Of a stretch of 49,355 bases of DNA, positions 16,070-24,401 are shown piece after piece (positions within the stretch are counted from its first letter, which is position 1; the number at the start of each line of letters is the position of its first letter). The position numbers were made by a program, and so were the translations under genes. The DNA is from Phytopseudomonas flavescens. GTDB taxonomy: Bacteria; Pseudomonadota; Gammaproteobacteria; Pseudomonadales; Pseudomonadaceae. The notes under the pieces are model-generated. The model was given only the letters and a program-made list of their open reading frames with translations, was not told the DNA's origin and did not search any database. Where the stretch lies: contig NZ_FNDG01000032.1 in assembly GCF_900100535.1 (NCBI RefSeq), positions 1 to 49,355 on the forward strand, given 5' to 3'.

Positions 16070-16101
16070 CGTGAGCAAGGCTCAGTGGGGGAAGCATTGC
16101 G

Positions 16102-17226
16102 ATGAAGTGGGACATTTTCTGCCGCGTCGTCGACAACTACGGCGACATCGGGGTGACCTGGCGGCTGGCGCGCCAGTTGGTGGCCGAGCAGGGCGTCGAG
16201 GTGCGCCTGTGGGTCGATGACCTGGCGGCACTGGCGCGCATCTGTCCGCAGGCGGATGCCGGGTCGGCGTGCCAGCGACTGCGCGGCGTCGAGGTGCATC
16301 ACTGGGCTGCGGCCTGGCAAGCGGTTGCGCCGGCCGATGTGGTGATCGAGGCGTTTGCCTGCACCTTGCCCGCCGACTACGTGGTGGCGATGGCGGCGCG
16401 GCAGGCCCCCGTCCTCTGGCTGAACCTGGAGTACCTGAGTGCCGAGGATTGGGTCGAGGGTTGTCATGGGCTGCCCTCGATGCAGAGCGATGGCCTGCAG
16501 AAGTTCTTCTTCTTTCCAGGCTTTACCGCCGGTACCGGCGGGCTGCTGCGCGAGGGCGACCTGCTCGGCGCCCGCGACGCGCTGCAGCGGGACGCGGGCG
16601 CCCGTGAGCGCTTTCTCGCGTCGATGGGCGTGCGACCGGCCAGCGGCACCCGCCTGATTTCCCTGTTCGCCTACGAGAACGCGGCGTTGCCTGGCTGGCT
16701 GGATGCGCTGGCGAGCGATGCCGCGGCCAGCCATCTGCTGGTGCCCGAGGGTCGGATTCTCGGCGATCTGCAGCAGTGGCTGGGGCAGCCTGTCGAAGCA
16801 GGCACGCTGGCGCAGCGCGGTGCGCTGAGCATTCAGGTGCTGCCCTTCATGGAGCAGGATCAGTACGATGCGCTGCTCTGCTGCTGCGACTTGAATATGG
16901 TGCGTGGCGAGGATTCCTTCGTGCGCGCGCAGTGGGCCGGGCGACCGCTCGTCTGGCATATCTACCCCCAGCAAGAGGGTGCGCACCGTGACAAGCTGGA
17001 GGCCTTCATGGCGTTGTATTGCCAGGGGCTCTCGGTCGCAGCCCGCGTGGCGCTGCAGGGGCTGTGGCGAGCCTGGAACGGCGGCGAACCCATGGCGCAG
17101 GGCTGGCACGGCTGGCTGCAGTGCCGCGAGGAGCTGAACGCCCATGCCCAGGCATGGGCGAGGCGCCAGGCGGTACGTGTGGATCTTGCTGCGGCGCTGG
17201 TGCAGTTTTACCGAAATTGGCTATGA
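16102..17226 (+). CDS. earP: EF-P arginine rhamnosyltransferase
   Basis: EarP (374 aa) is an inverting GT-B glycosyltransferase that moves rhamnose from dTDP-rhamnose to Arg32 of elongation factor P, which lets EF-P rescue ribosomes stalled at polyproline. The N-terminal signature WDIFCRVVDNYGDIGVTWRL is present; Asp11 and Asp15 correspond to the catalytic Asp pair of the family. GEDSFVRAQWAGRPLVWHIY around residue 270 forms the dTDP-rhamnose site, with Glu270 in the expected place. Length agrees with the family. The target gene efp starts 46 bp downstream, so the pair is an operon in which modifier precedes substrate. dTDP-rhamnose must come from rmlBDAC elsewhere. GGGGGAAGC precedes the ATG. 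Confidence 0.96.
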   Translation: MKWDIFCRVVDNYGDIGVTWRLARQLVAEQGVEVRLWVDDLAALARICPQADAGSACQRLRGVEVHHWAAAWQAVAPADVVIEAFACTLPADYVVAMAARQAPVLWLNLEYLSAEDWVEGCHGLPSMQSDGLQKFFFFPGFTAGTGGLLREGDLLGARDALQRDAGARERFLASMGVRPASGTRLISLFAYENAALPGWLDALASDAAASHLLVPEGRILGDLQQWLGQPVEAGTLAQRGALSIQVLPFMEQDQYDALLCCCDLNMVRGEDSFVRAQWAGRPLVWHIYPQQEGAHRDKLEAFMALYCQGLSVAARVALQGLWRAWNGGEPMAQGWHGWLQCREELNAHAQAWARRQAVRVDLAAALVQFYRNWL

Positions 17227-17272
17227 TATGCGGCCTCGAATTTTGTAAATCCATTCAGATCCGGATATTCGT

Positions 17273-17845
17273 ATGAAAACCGCACAAGAAATGAAGCCTA
17301 ACAGCGTGGCCCTGATCGATGGCCAGCCATGGCTGATCCAGAAGGCCGAGTTCACCAAGTCCGGTCGTAACAGCGCCATCGTGAAGATGAAGCTGAAGAA
17401 CCTGATGAATGGCTCGAAGACCGAGACCGTCTACAAAGCCGACGACAAGATGGAGCCGGTCATCCTTGAGCGCAAGGAAGTGAACCTGTCCTACATCAGT
17501 GGCGACGACTACGTTTTCATGGATCCGGAATACAACTCCTACGAGCTGCGCGCCGAAGACCTGGAAAGCGTTCTGCCGTTCATCGAAGAAGGCATGAACG
17601 ACGTCTGCGAAGCGGTGTTCTTCGAAGGCAAGGTGATTTCCGTCGACCTGCCGACCACCATCGTGCGTCAGTTGGCCTACACCGAAGGTTCCGCCCGTGG
17701 CGACACCTCCGGCAAGGTGATGAAGCCCGCCAAACTGAACAACGGTACCGAAGTGAAAGTGGCCGATTTCTGCGAAATCGGCGACTGGATCGAGATCGAC
17801 ACCCGCACCGGCGAGTACAAGTCCCGCGCCAAGGCGCCGGTCTGA
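17273..17845 (+). CDS. efp: Elongation factor P (Arg32 type)
   Basis: EF-P (190 aa) enters the ribosomal E site and speeds peptide-bond formation at consecutive prolines. Three domains are readable: the KOW-like N-domain with the acceptor loop KSGRNSA at 29-35, a middle OB domain, and a C-terminal OB domain with GDTSGKVMKPAKLNNG and the family end IEIDTRTGEYKSRAKAPV. The loop tip is Arg32, not Lys34, which marks the rhamnosylated class and fits the adjacent earP. A PoxA/EpmA-type lysylation system would not be expected. A Rho-independent terminator follows 25 bp after the stop. Confidence 0.98.
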   Translation: MKTAQEMKPNSVALIDGQPWLIQKAEFTKSGRNSAIVKMKLKNLMNGSKTETVYKADDKMEPVILERKEVNLSYISGDDYVFMDPEYNSYELRAEDLESVLPFIEEGMNDVCEAVFFEGKVISVDLPTTIVRQLAYTEGSARGDTSGKVMKPAKLNNGTEVKVADFCEIGDWIEIDTRTGEYKSRAKAPV

Positions 17846-17870
17846 TCCTCAGGTTCGCCGTGTGATGAAA

Positions 17871-17895
17871 ACCCGGCCTTCGCGCCGGGTTTTTT
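17871..17895 (+). terminator. Rho-independent terminator of earP-efp
   Basis: ACCCGGC at 17871-17877 pairs with GCCGGGT at 17884-17890 and runs into TTTTT, with extra A-T pairs on the outside (AAA/TTT). It closes the earP-efp unit. Confidence 0.92.
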
Positions 17896-17951
17896 ATCGC
17901 CTGCTGGTTGCCATTCGAGGAGGCGACGGCCGTCCCGTCTCCTGGTGGCGA

Positions 17952-18509
17952 TCACTCGTCACGGCCATCGAGCATGGTGCGTTTGAGCATCACGTAAAGT
18001 GCGCCGGTTCCGCCGTGTCGGGCGATGCAAGAGGTGAAGCCCAGTACCTGCGGGTGCTGGCGCAGCCAGGTGTTGACGTGGCTCTTGATCATCGGCTTGC
18101 GCCCGTCGGTACGCACTGCCTTGCCGTGGGTCACGCGAACGCAGCGAACCTCCAGCCGGGTGGCTTCGGCGAGAAACTCCCAGAGGGTGTCGCGGGCCTT
18201 CTCGACGTTCATGCCGTGCAGGTCGAGGCTGCCGTCGAAGGCGATCTGGCCGAGCTTGAGCTTGCGCATCTGGCCGTCCTGCACGCCGTTACCGGCCCAG
18301 TACAGGGCGTCCTCGGCGCCGACGTCGATGACGAACTGATCCGAGAGACCATCGACCTTGAGGGTATCGGTGCGCTGCGTGGCCGCCTGCCGCAGGGTGG
18401 CCAGGCGGGCCCGGTCGCTCTTCGGCTTGCCGGTGTCGGCACGGTCATGGCTGATCGGTTTCACGCCGTGCAGCTGTGCCTTGAACAGGGAAAGGTCATC
18501 GTCTTGCAT
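17952..18509 (-). CDS. smrA: Smr-domain protein (SmrA type)
   Basis: A 185-residue protein with a basic N-terminal half and a C-terminal Smr domain, the small MutS-related nuclease fold. The domain begins SLDLHGMNVEKARDTLWEFL (the LDLHG motif), followed by VRVTHGKA in place of the more usual HGKG, and SCIARHGGTGALYVMLKR at its end. Stand-alone Smr proteins cleave nucleic acids; in E. coli SmrB cuts mRNA at collided ribosomes, and SmrA is the related but less understood form. The ATG is preceded by GGAGG. It is convergent with efp across the terminator. Biochemical role here is inferred from the domain only. Confidence 0.88.
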   Translation of the reverse strand: MQDDDLSLFKAQLHGVKPISHDRADTGKPKSDRARLATLRQAATQRTDTLKVDGLSDQFVIDVGAEDALYWAGNGVQDGQMRKLKLGQIAFDGSLDLHGMNVEKARDTLWEFLAEATRLEVRCVRVTHGKAVRTDGRKPMIKSHVNTWLRQHPQVLGFTSCIARHGGTGALYVMLKRTMLDGRDE

Positions 18510-18557
18510 GGGGGCCTCCGCGGGGGCAAGCAGTTTACCAAGCGCGGAGGGGGCGGG

Positions 18558-18881
18558 TCAGTCGCGTTTTTTCATCAACTGCGGGGACATGGCCAGATCG
18601 GCGCGGCGCTGGCGCATGCGCCGCCGACATCTGCGCCAGCCCATCACGCCGCCGCAAAGCAGCAGCAAGCCGAGCGTCAGCAGGACGCTGGCGTCGCGGG
18701 TGGAGTCGTTCAGGTTGCCGAATGCCGGGGGTCTGCCCAGGAGCGTCGCGGTGCCCGCCATGGCCAGCAGAATGCCCAGTGTCGCGAACAGCGCCGCCAG
18801 GGCGGCGGCAACGCGCAGACGCCAGTGGCCCGATCCTCTCGGGCGTAGGCGGCGGGCATCGAAACCGTCTGAGTGCTTCAT
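18558..18881 (-). CDS. Small membrane protein of unknown function
   Basis: A 107-residue protein with two predicted membrane helices: LRVAAALAALFATLGILLAM near residue 22-41 and VLLTLGLLLLCGGVMGW near 66-82. The second is followed by a strongly basic tail (RRCRRRMRQRRAD) that should stay in the cytoplasm, giving an N-in/C-in hairpin. I do not recognise the family. GAGGAA lies about 11 bases before the ATG. It lies 48 bp upstream of smrA in the same direction and could be co-transcribed with it. The overlapping frame from 18942 has no such features and is not real. Confidence 0.6.
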   Translation of the reverse strand: MKHSDGFDARRLRPRGSGHWRLRVAAALAALFATLGILLAMAGTATLLGRPPAFGNLNDSTRDASVLLTLGLLLLCGGVMGWRRCRRRMRQRRADLAMSPQLMKKRD

Positions 18882-19055
18882 GGGGCGACATTTCCTCGAA
18901 GGATCTTTGCGCTAAGACTGCATCGCGGCGCAGCGGGTTCAAACCATCGCGGCGCCTGACGTTGCGCTGCCCAGCGTCAGTGAACTGCGCGTGTGCGCCC
19001 GATCATGCGCGGCCTGGCCCGTGCCTGACCCGCTCGCGAGGCAGCGAACAGGCTA

Positions 19056-19655
19056 TTACACCAGCGCGCTGGCATCCGCAACCCAGGCCGCGAAATTGTC
19101 GGCCAGGGCGATCATCTCGACGCGGTGCATCTCGGCGGCGCTGATCACCTTGCCGTCCGGCGTCGGCAGGTCGCGGGTGGCGCAGGCGGCATCGACCACG
19201 GTGCAGCGGTAACCGTAATCCTTGGTAGCGCGAATGGTGGTGCTGATGCTGGAGTGGGTCATGAACCCGCAGACGATCAGATCCAGGTGGCCGAGCGATT
19301 GCAGCTTTTCGTGCAGGTCGGTACCGGAAAATGCGTTCGGCATGCGTTTCTCGACGACGATCTCGCCAGGCAGCGGCGCGACTTCCGGCAGGTGCTCGCC
19401 ACGTGGGCCGCGCGGATCCAGCAGCCCGCCAGGGATGCCCAGGTGCTTGACGTGAACGATGGCACCGCCCTGGGCACGCACGGCATCGAGCAACTTGGCG
19501 ATTTCCGCCAGCGCTGCATCCAGGCCCGGCAACTGCACCACACCACTGCGGTATTCTTCCTGGGCATCGATGACCAGCAGAGTCGCATTGCTCAGGCTGG
19601 CAGGCGCGTGGCCACGCCCGGTGAGCTGATAGAAGGTTTGCGGGTGGGACGACAT
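19056..19655 (-). CDS. Isochorismatase-fold hydrolase lacking the usual cysteine
   Basis: A 199-residue member of the isochorismatase-like cysteine hydrolase superfamily (nicotinamidase, N-carbamoyl hydrolase and related). The catalytic Asp30 is in LLVIDAQEEY and the Lys103 in VVEKRMPNAF. At the nucleophile site the motif reads CGFMTHSSISTT, where most members have H-x-C, so Ser136 occupies the cysteine position. Isochorismatases proper (EntB, PhzD) also lack the Cys, so the enzyme may hydrolyse a non-amide substrate or be changed in mechanism. DACATRDLP follows as in the family. AAGGAG lies eight bases before the ATG. It is a single gene, and nothing nearby suggests the substrate. Confidence 0.85.
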   Translation of the reverse strand: MSSHPQTFYQLTGRGHAPASLSNATLLVIDAQEEYRSGVVQLPGLDAALAEIAKLLDAVRAQGGAIVHVKHLGIPGGLLDPRGPRGEHLPEVAPLPGEIVVEKRMPNAFSGTDLHEKLQSLGHLDLIVCGFMTHSSISTTIRATKDYGYRCTVVDAACATRDLPTPDGKVISAAEMHRVEMIALADNFAAWVADASALV

Positions 19656-19879
19656 GTACGACTCCTTGCTGGCGCGGTTAACGGGGCATATTGTCCGCCT
19701 CTATGGCGCCGCTGTGAACCTCTCTGTTGGTGGTATTGCAGCGCTGCCGTGTCGCTCGGCCGGATGAATCGTTTCAGCTGGCCGGGCGATGGCGGGCTGC
19801 CGTTGCCTGTCGGCGAGGGCCTGTGCTGGTTTGCCGGGACAGGCCTGCTAAACTGAGGCCTTTTGCCCGGAGCCAAGTT

Positions 19880-20806
19880 GTGACCGATGCCCGCCCAGCC
19901 CTGAACACCCGCCTGCGCACGCTGCGCGATTATATCCGCTGGGCCGTGAGCCGCTTTCAGGCCGAGGAGCTGTTCTTCGGTCATGGCACCGACAATGCTT
20001 GGGACGAAGCCCGGCAACTGGTGCTCGGTGCCTTGCACCTGCCCTGGGAAATCGCCGACAGCTACCTGGATTGCCGCCTCGAGGAAGACGAGCAGCAACA
20101 CCTGCATGCCCTGCTGCGGCGACGCATCGAGGACCGTGTGCCGACTGCCTACCTGCTCGGCGAGGCCTGGTTCTGCGGCTTGCCCTTCATCGTCGACGAG
20201 CGCGTGCTGGTGCCACGCTCGCCGATCGCCGAGCTGATCGAGCAGCGCTTCAGCCCCTGGCTGGCTGGCGAGCCGGCGCGGATTCTCGACCTGTGCAGCG
20301 GCTCGGGCTGCATCGGCATTGCCTGTGCCTACGAGTTCCTCGACGCCGAAGTGGTGCTCGCCGACCTGTCCTACGAGGCGCTGGAGGTGGCCAACCGCAA
20401 TATCGAGCGCCATGGCCTCGATGAGCGGGTGTATACCGTGCAGGGTGACGGTTTCGCCGGTCTGCCGGGGCAGCGCTTCGATCTGATCGTGTCCAACCCG
20501 CCCTATGTGGATGCCGAGGATTTCGCCGACATGCCGGCCGAGTATCAGCACGAGCCGGAAATGGGCCTGGCCTGCGGCGATGATGGGCTGGACCTGGTAC
20601 GCCGCATGCTGGCGGAGGCGGCCGATCACCTGACCGAGAAAGGCCTGCTGATCGTCGAGGTGGGCAACAGCCAGGTGCACGTCGAGGCGTTGTATCCCGA
20701 AGTGGATTTCGCCTGGCTGGAGTTCGCCCGGGGTGGGCACGGCGTGTTCATGCTCTCGGCCGAGCAATGCCACGAACACCAGGCGCTGTTTCGCGAGCGC
20801 TGCTGA
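19880..20806 (+). CDS. prmB: Ribosomal protein L3 glutamine methyltransferase
   Basis: PrmB (308 aa) methylates the side-chain amide of a glutamine in ribosomal protein L3 using S-adenosylmethionine. The Rossmann motif I is ILDLCSGSGCIGI, and the substrate-binding signature NPPY appears in LIVSNPPYVDAEDF, the marker of Gln/Asn amide methyltransferases. The N-terminal helical domain (RLRTLRDYIRWAVSRF, LFFGHGTDNAWDEA) identifies PrmB rather than the release-factor enzyme PrmC. I take the GTG at 19880 (MTDARPALNTRL) as the start, with GGAG at 19869-19872. The frame is open to 19727 but that part is compositionally noise. Nothing in the context indicates an operon; repeats follow the stop. Confidence 0.93.
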   Translation: MTDARPALNTRLRTLRDYIRWAVSRFQAEELFFGHGTDNAWDEARQLVLGALHLPWEIADSYLDCRLEEDEQQHLHALLRRRIEDRVPTAYLLGEAWFCGLPFIVDERVLVPRSPIAELIEQRFSPWLAGEPARILDLCSGSGCIGIACAYEFLDAEVVLADLSYEALEVANRNIERHGLDERVYTVQGDGFAGLPGQRFDLIVSNPPYVDAEDFADMPAEYQHEPEMGLACGDDGLDLVRRMLAEAADHLTEKGLLIVEVGNSQVHVEALYPEVDFAWLEFARGGHGVFMLSAEQCHEHQALFRERC

Positions 20807-20882
20807 AGCGAATCTATTATCTGTCAGCTCGAATCATGGCGGCTTGGCAGGCTGTTATTGGCGTAATCAGCCGGTCGTTTCC

Positions 20883-20972
20883 GTAGGGTGGACAACGCTC
20901 TTTTTGTCCACCATTGCGATTGCAGAGCCGTGGATGAGAAAAGCGTCGGCTACGCGCCCCGATCCACCCTAC
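20883..20972. repeat. GTAGGGTGGA-type hairpin element
   Basis: A 90-bp copy bounded by GTAGGGTGGA and TCCACCCTAC with the inner AACGCTCTTTTTGTCCACC and CGGCTACGCGCCCCGATCC segments. It lies in the 311-bp prmB-cobF gap, 4 bp from a REP palindrome. The genes are convergent, so the pair of hairpins could serve as a terminator region. Confidence 0.85.
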
Positions 20973-20976
20973 ACGC

Positions 20977-21028
20977 TGTGGGAACGGGCCATGCCCGTGA
21001 TTTTTCGCGGGCATGGCCCGCTCCCACA
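20977..21028. repeat. REP palindrome
   Basis: TGTGGGAACGGGCCATGCCC and its near-complement GGGCATGGCCCGCTCCCACA flank a short AT-rich centre (GTGATTTTTCGC). Equivalent palindromes at 21955-22021 and 36692-36742 show that this is a dispersed REP family of the GTGGGAGCGGGC type known in Pseudomonas. Confidence 0.88.
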
Positions 21029-21117
21029 ATGAATCGCAAAGCATCCGGTTCTTCCTGCTTGCCGTCGAGCGCACAGCAAATCCTGAAAAGCCTCGTGCAG
21101 TATCCGCGAGTCCGCTA

Positions 21118-21882
21118 TCAGGCATCGCGCCCGCCACGGCGCAGCAGGTAGCTGTCCATGATCCAGCCGTTGGCCGCGCGCGCAGCGGCACGGGTGCGCG
21201 CGATGCGCTCGGCGACGTCGGCCAGTTTGCCCTCGATCAAAATCTCGTCCGACGTACCGACATAGGCACCCCAGTAGATATGCAGATCTTCGCCGGCCAC
21301 ATGGCGATAGCTGTCCTGCGCATCGAGCATCACCACCACGCTGTCCACGCCTGCTGGCCAGCCCTCGCGCAGCCGCCGGCCGGTGGTGATCTGCACGGCG
21401 CGACCGATCTGGTTCAGCGGGATGCGGTGGCGCGCGGTCAGGGCCTGCACGCTGGTGATACCGGGGATCACCTCGTATTGCAGGGGATGACCGCTGGCGA
21501 TCACGCCGTCGAGAATACGCAGGGTGCTGTCGTACAGCGAAGGGTCGCCCCAGACCAGGAAGGCGCCGGTTTCGCCCTCCTGCAACTGCTCGATCAGTTG
21601 CTCGAACACCGCCTGCTTGTCGCGATTGAGACTGTCGATACTGGCGTCATAGTTGGCTACATCGCGTTCGCGTTCCGGATTGGTCGCTTCGAGGATTCGA
21701 TAATTGCGACCAGGCTCGATATAGCGATCGAGGATCAAGCGGCGCAGGGCGATCAGTTTGTCCTTGGCTTCACCCTTGTCGAGGATGAAGAACACGTCAG
21801 CGCGATTGAGCGCCTTGATCGCTTGCGTGGTGAGGTAGTCAGGGTCACCGGCGCCGATGCCGATGATCAGGATGTCTTTCAT
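21118..21882 (-). CDS. cobF: Precorrin-6A synthase (deacetylating)
   Basis: CobF (254 aa) is a SAM-dependent uroporphyrinogen-III-methylase-fold enzyme. In the aerobic cobalamin pathway it methylates precorrin-5 at C-1 and removes the acetyl group to give precorrin-6A. The family start IIGIGAGDPDYLTTQAI is present, followed by the SAM-site GDPSLYDSTLRI and a VIPGITSVQALTARHRI segment; length matches CobF. The other cob genes are not in the window, so cobF stands alone, as it often does outside the main cob cluster. Its presence implies oxygen-dependent B12 synthesis. The ATG has only a weak GAGACG upstream, and no cobalamin riboswitch is visible in the 155-bp upstream gap, which is mainly filled by a REP palindrome. 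Confidence 0.94.
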   Translation of the reverse strand: MKDILIIGIGAGDPDYLTTQAIKALNRADVFFILDKGEAKDKLIALRRLILDRYIEPGRNYRILEATNPERERDVANYDASIDSLNRDKQAVFEQLIEQLQEGETGAFLVWGDPSLYDSTLRILDGVIASGHPLQYEVIPGITSVQALTARHRIPLNQIGRAVQITTGRRLREGWPAGVDSVVVMLDAQDSYRHVAGEDLHIYWGAYVGTSDEILIEGKLADVAERIARTRAAARAANGWIMDSYLLRRGGRDA

Positions 21883-21954
21883 GCTGCGCGTCTCGTACTT
21901 GCAATGACGCGCAGCATATCAGTTGCAGACCGCGGAGCAGGGTAGAACCCCACT

Positions 21955-22021
21955 TGTGGGAGCGGGCGGGGACACCCAGTCCATGCCCGCGAAACTGTCG
22001 CGGGCATGGCCCGCTCCCACA
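21955..22021. repeat. REP palindrome with 20-base centre
   Basis: TGTGGGAGCGGGCGGGGACA starts the left arm and CGGGCATGGCCCGCTCCCAC ends the right arm, with CCATGCCCGCGAAACTGTCG between. It is the same REP family as 20977-21028. It lies between the ggpPS stop and the cobF start, both genes being read leftward. Confidence 0.85.
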
Positions 22022-22037
22022 GATCTATTGACGTGGC

Positions 22038-24296
22038 TCAGCCTGCCGCCAGCTTCAACACCGTCTCTTCCTCCGGTTCGGCGACGCCGGCGAGGAACTC
22101 GTCGCCCCAACGACGGATATCGTTGTAATTGACGATATCGAACAGCTCGCGCATGCGTGCCCGGGCCTCGGACTTGGGCATGTTCAGCGCCAGGTAGCAG
22201 GTCTGCGCCAGGTCGGCGGTATCGTGGGGGTTGGTCAGCAGCGCGCCCTTGAGCTCCGCAGCCGCGCCCGCGAATTCCGACAGCGCCAGCACGCCCTGGC
22301 CTTCGAGCAGGCCCTGGGTGGCGACGAACTCCTTGGCCACCAGGTTGAGGCCGTCGCGTAGCGGGGTGATCCACATGACATCGGCCATGGCGTACCAGGC
22401 CACCACTTCGTCGAACGGGAAGCTGCGGAAGAAGAACTGCACAGGCGTCCAGCCGATCCGCGCGAAGCGGCCGTTGATACGCCCCACGGCCTGTTCGATC
22501 TGCGATTGCAGCTCGTCGTAGATGGTCATTTCGCGGGCCGCCGGCACGCAGATGCTGACCAGGGTGATCTTCTTGTGCAGCTCCGGGTTATCGGCCAGCA
22601 GGCGCTCGTAGGCCTGGAGTTTCTCGAGGATGCCCTTGGTGTAGTCGAGACGTTCCACCGAGAGAATCAGCCTGATGCCGCGCAGCTCGTCACGCAGTTG
22701 GCTCATCTGCTCGCGGGTCTTGTCCTGGGCCAGGGCGTTGCGCACGCGGTCGATATCGAGGCCGACCGGGTGGGCGCCAAGCTTGACCACACGGCTGCCG
22801 GTGTCCACGGCGGTGGTCATGCGCTCCAGGCCCACGGCGCAGCCATAGGTGACGAAGCGTGGTGCGCAGTTCTGCCGGCTGACGGTCTGCAGCGGCGTGA
22901 CGCCACGGGCCACGTCGACGAAGTTCTCCACCTGGCGCGGGATGTGGAAGCCGATGTAGTCGCACTGCAGCAGGCTGCCGATGATCTGCCGGCGCCATGG
23001 CAGTACGTTGAACACGTCGGCCGATGGGAAGTAGGTGTGGTGGAAGAAGGCGATGCGCAGGTCCGGGCGCAGTTCGCGCAGGTAGCCGGGCACCATCCAC
23101 AGGTTGTAGTCGTGCAGCCAGACGATGGCACCTTCCGCTGCCTCCTTGGCGGTGCGTTCGGCGAAGGCGCGGTTGACCTTGAGAAACACCTGCCAGTCAT
23201 CCTCGTCGAAGCGTGCCCGTTCCCAGAAGGTGTGCAGGGTCGGCCAGAAGGCTTCCTTGGAGAAACGCTTGTAGAAGATGTCGACCTCTCTCTTGCTCAG
23301 CGCCACCCGGGCGGCGGTGAGTTTCGGGTAGCGTTCGGCGTCCACCGTGGTATGGGTCTCGAACGGCTCGTCGCCTCCCTCGTCGACCGCCCAGGCGACC
23401 CAGGAGCCAGGGCGCGAATCGCCGAAGAAGCTCATCAGGGTCGGGATGATGCCGTTGGGCGAGCTCGGCCGGCGGCGCTGCAGCTTGCCATCCACGCGGT
23501 GTTCTTCGTAGGGCAGGCGGTGATAGACCATCACCAGCTCGGCGCGGCCCGGCTTGGTGGCGCTGCGTTTCTCCGCAGCGATGCCATGCTCGCCCAGGAA
23601 GCCGAAATGCACGAAGGCCTGCAGGATGCCGCCGCAGCCAGGGCGATCGGCCTGGAGGATCCACGACTGGTGCTCGGTCGCCTTGATCAGGTTCGGCTCG
23701 GACTCGCCAACGCAGACGCCTTTATAGGTGCCGTCGAGCATGTTCAGGTCATTGAGGGTGTCGCCACAGGCCAGCACCTGGCCGGCATCGATGCCCAGCC
23801 AGTCGACCAGCGCCTTGAGGCTGCTGCCCTTGTTGATGCCCTTGGGCAGAAAGTCCAGGTAGCGATCCGCGGAGTAGAGCAGATCGCAACCTAGCGTTTC
23901 TGCGACCTTGGCCAGGGCCGGGTCGGCGGCCTGCTCGGGCGTGCAGAAGTAGGAGCAGCGGCGCGCCTGGGGCACGTCCTGGCGCTCCAGACCGAAACCT
24001 TCCAGGGCCTGGGCCACCTGGCTTTCACCTGGCCAGTGGGCATCGACCTGGCTCTGCAGCGACTGGATCGGTTGCAGGGTGTCGCCATGCACGAAGGTGG
24101 CGCCGACGTCGGCGATGATGAAATCCGGTTGTGGCAAGGTCGGGTCGGCCAGCAGCGGCAGCACCGCTTCGAGGCTGCGACCGGTGACGTAGGCCAGCTG
24201 GATTTCCGGGTGGGCGGCGATGGTCTGGTAGAGGCTGAGGCGATCCTCGGGATCGCCAGCGAGAAAGGTTCCATCAAGATCGGTTGCAAGTAGCAT
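22038..24296 (-). CDS. ggpPS: Bifunctional glucosylglycerol-phosphate synthase/phosphatase
   Basis: A 752-residue fusion. Residues 1 to about 245 form a HAD phosphatase domain (DLDGTFL with Asp6/Asp8, later ACGDTLNDLNML). Residues from about 252 form a GT20 glycosyltransferase starting ELVMVYHRLPYEE and SSPNGIIPTLMSFFGD. These last words are typical of GgpS (glucosylglycerol-phosphate synthase) rather than trehalose-phosphate synthase OtsA. Conserved GT20 elements WLHDYNLWMVP, SVERLDYTKGI and RDGLNLVAKEF are present. The enzyme would join ADP-glucose to glycerol-3-phosphate and remove the phosphate, making the compatible solute glucosylglycerol under salt stress; such a phosphatase-first fusion (GgpPS) has been described in salt-tolerant pseudomonads. 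GGGAG precedes the ATG. A YcaD-like MFS gene lies 105 bp upstream in the same direction. Confidence 0.9.
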   Translation of the reverse strand: MLLATDLDGTFLAGDPEDRLSLYQTIAAHPEIQLAYVTGRSLEAVLPLLADPTLPQPDFIIADVGATFVHGDTLQPIQSLQSQVDAHWPGESQVAQALEGFGLERQDVPQARRCSYFCTPEQAADPALAKVAETLGCDLLYSADRYLDFLPKGINKGSSLKALVDWLGIDAGQVLACGDTLNDLNMLDGTYKGVCVGESEPNLIKATEHQSWILQADRPGCGGILQAFVHFGFLGEHGIAAEKRSATKPGRAELVMVYHRLPYEEHRVDGKLQRRRPSSPNGIIPTLMSFFGDSRPGSWVAWAVDEGGDEPFETHTTVDAERYPKLTAARVALSKREVDIFYKRFSKEAFWPTLHTFWERARFDEDDWQVFLKVNRAFAERTAKEAAEGAIVWLHDYNLWMVPGYLRELRPDLRIAFFHHTYFPSADVFNVLPWRRQIIGSLLQCDYIGFHIPRQVENFVDVARGVTPLQTVSRQNCAPRFVTYGCAVGLERMTTAVDTGSRVVKLGAHPVGLDIDRVRNALAQDKTREQMSQLRDELRGIRLILSVERLDYTKGILEKLQAYERLLADNPELHKKITLVSICVPAAREMTIYDELQSQIEQAVGRINGRFARIGWTPVQFFFRSFPFDEVVAWYAMADVMWITPLRDGLNLVAKEFVATQGLLEGQGVLALSEFAGAAAELKGALLTNPHDTADLAQTCYLALNMPKSEARARMRELFDIVNYNDIRRWGDEFLAGVAEPEEETVLKLAAG

Positions 24297-24401
24297 GCGC
24301 TGTCTCCCTGTCCATGAATAAAGTGGTGCAGTGACGCGCCGACATCAGCCGACGAGTAGAGTGGGCGCCTTGGTTGGCGCCTCTGTGGGGTAGGTCGCTG
24401 C

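Noticed and set aside
14696..16078. A 460-codon frame on the minus strand opposite the MFS gene
   Set aside because: Composition is Gln/His/Arg-rich as expected for the complement of membrane helices; no homology features.
21883..22037. A cobalamin riboswitch before cobF
   Set aside because: The 155-bp gap is mainly a REP palindrome and has no B12-box-like sequence.
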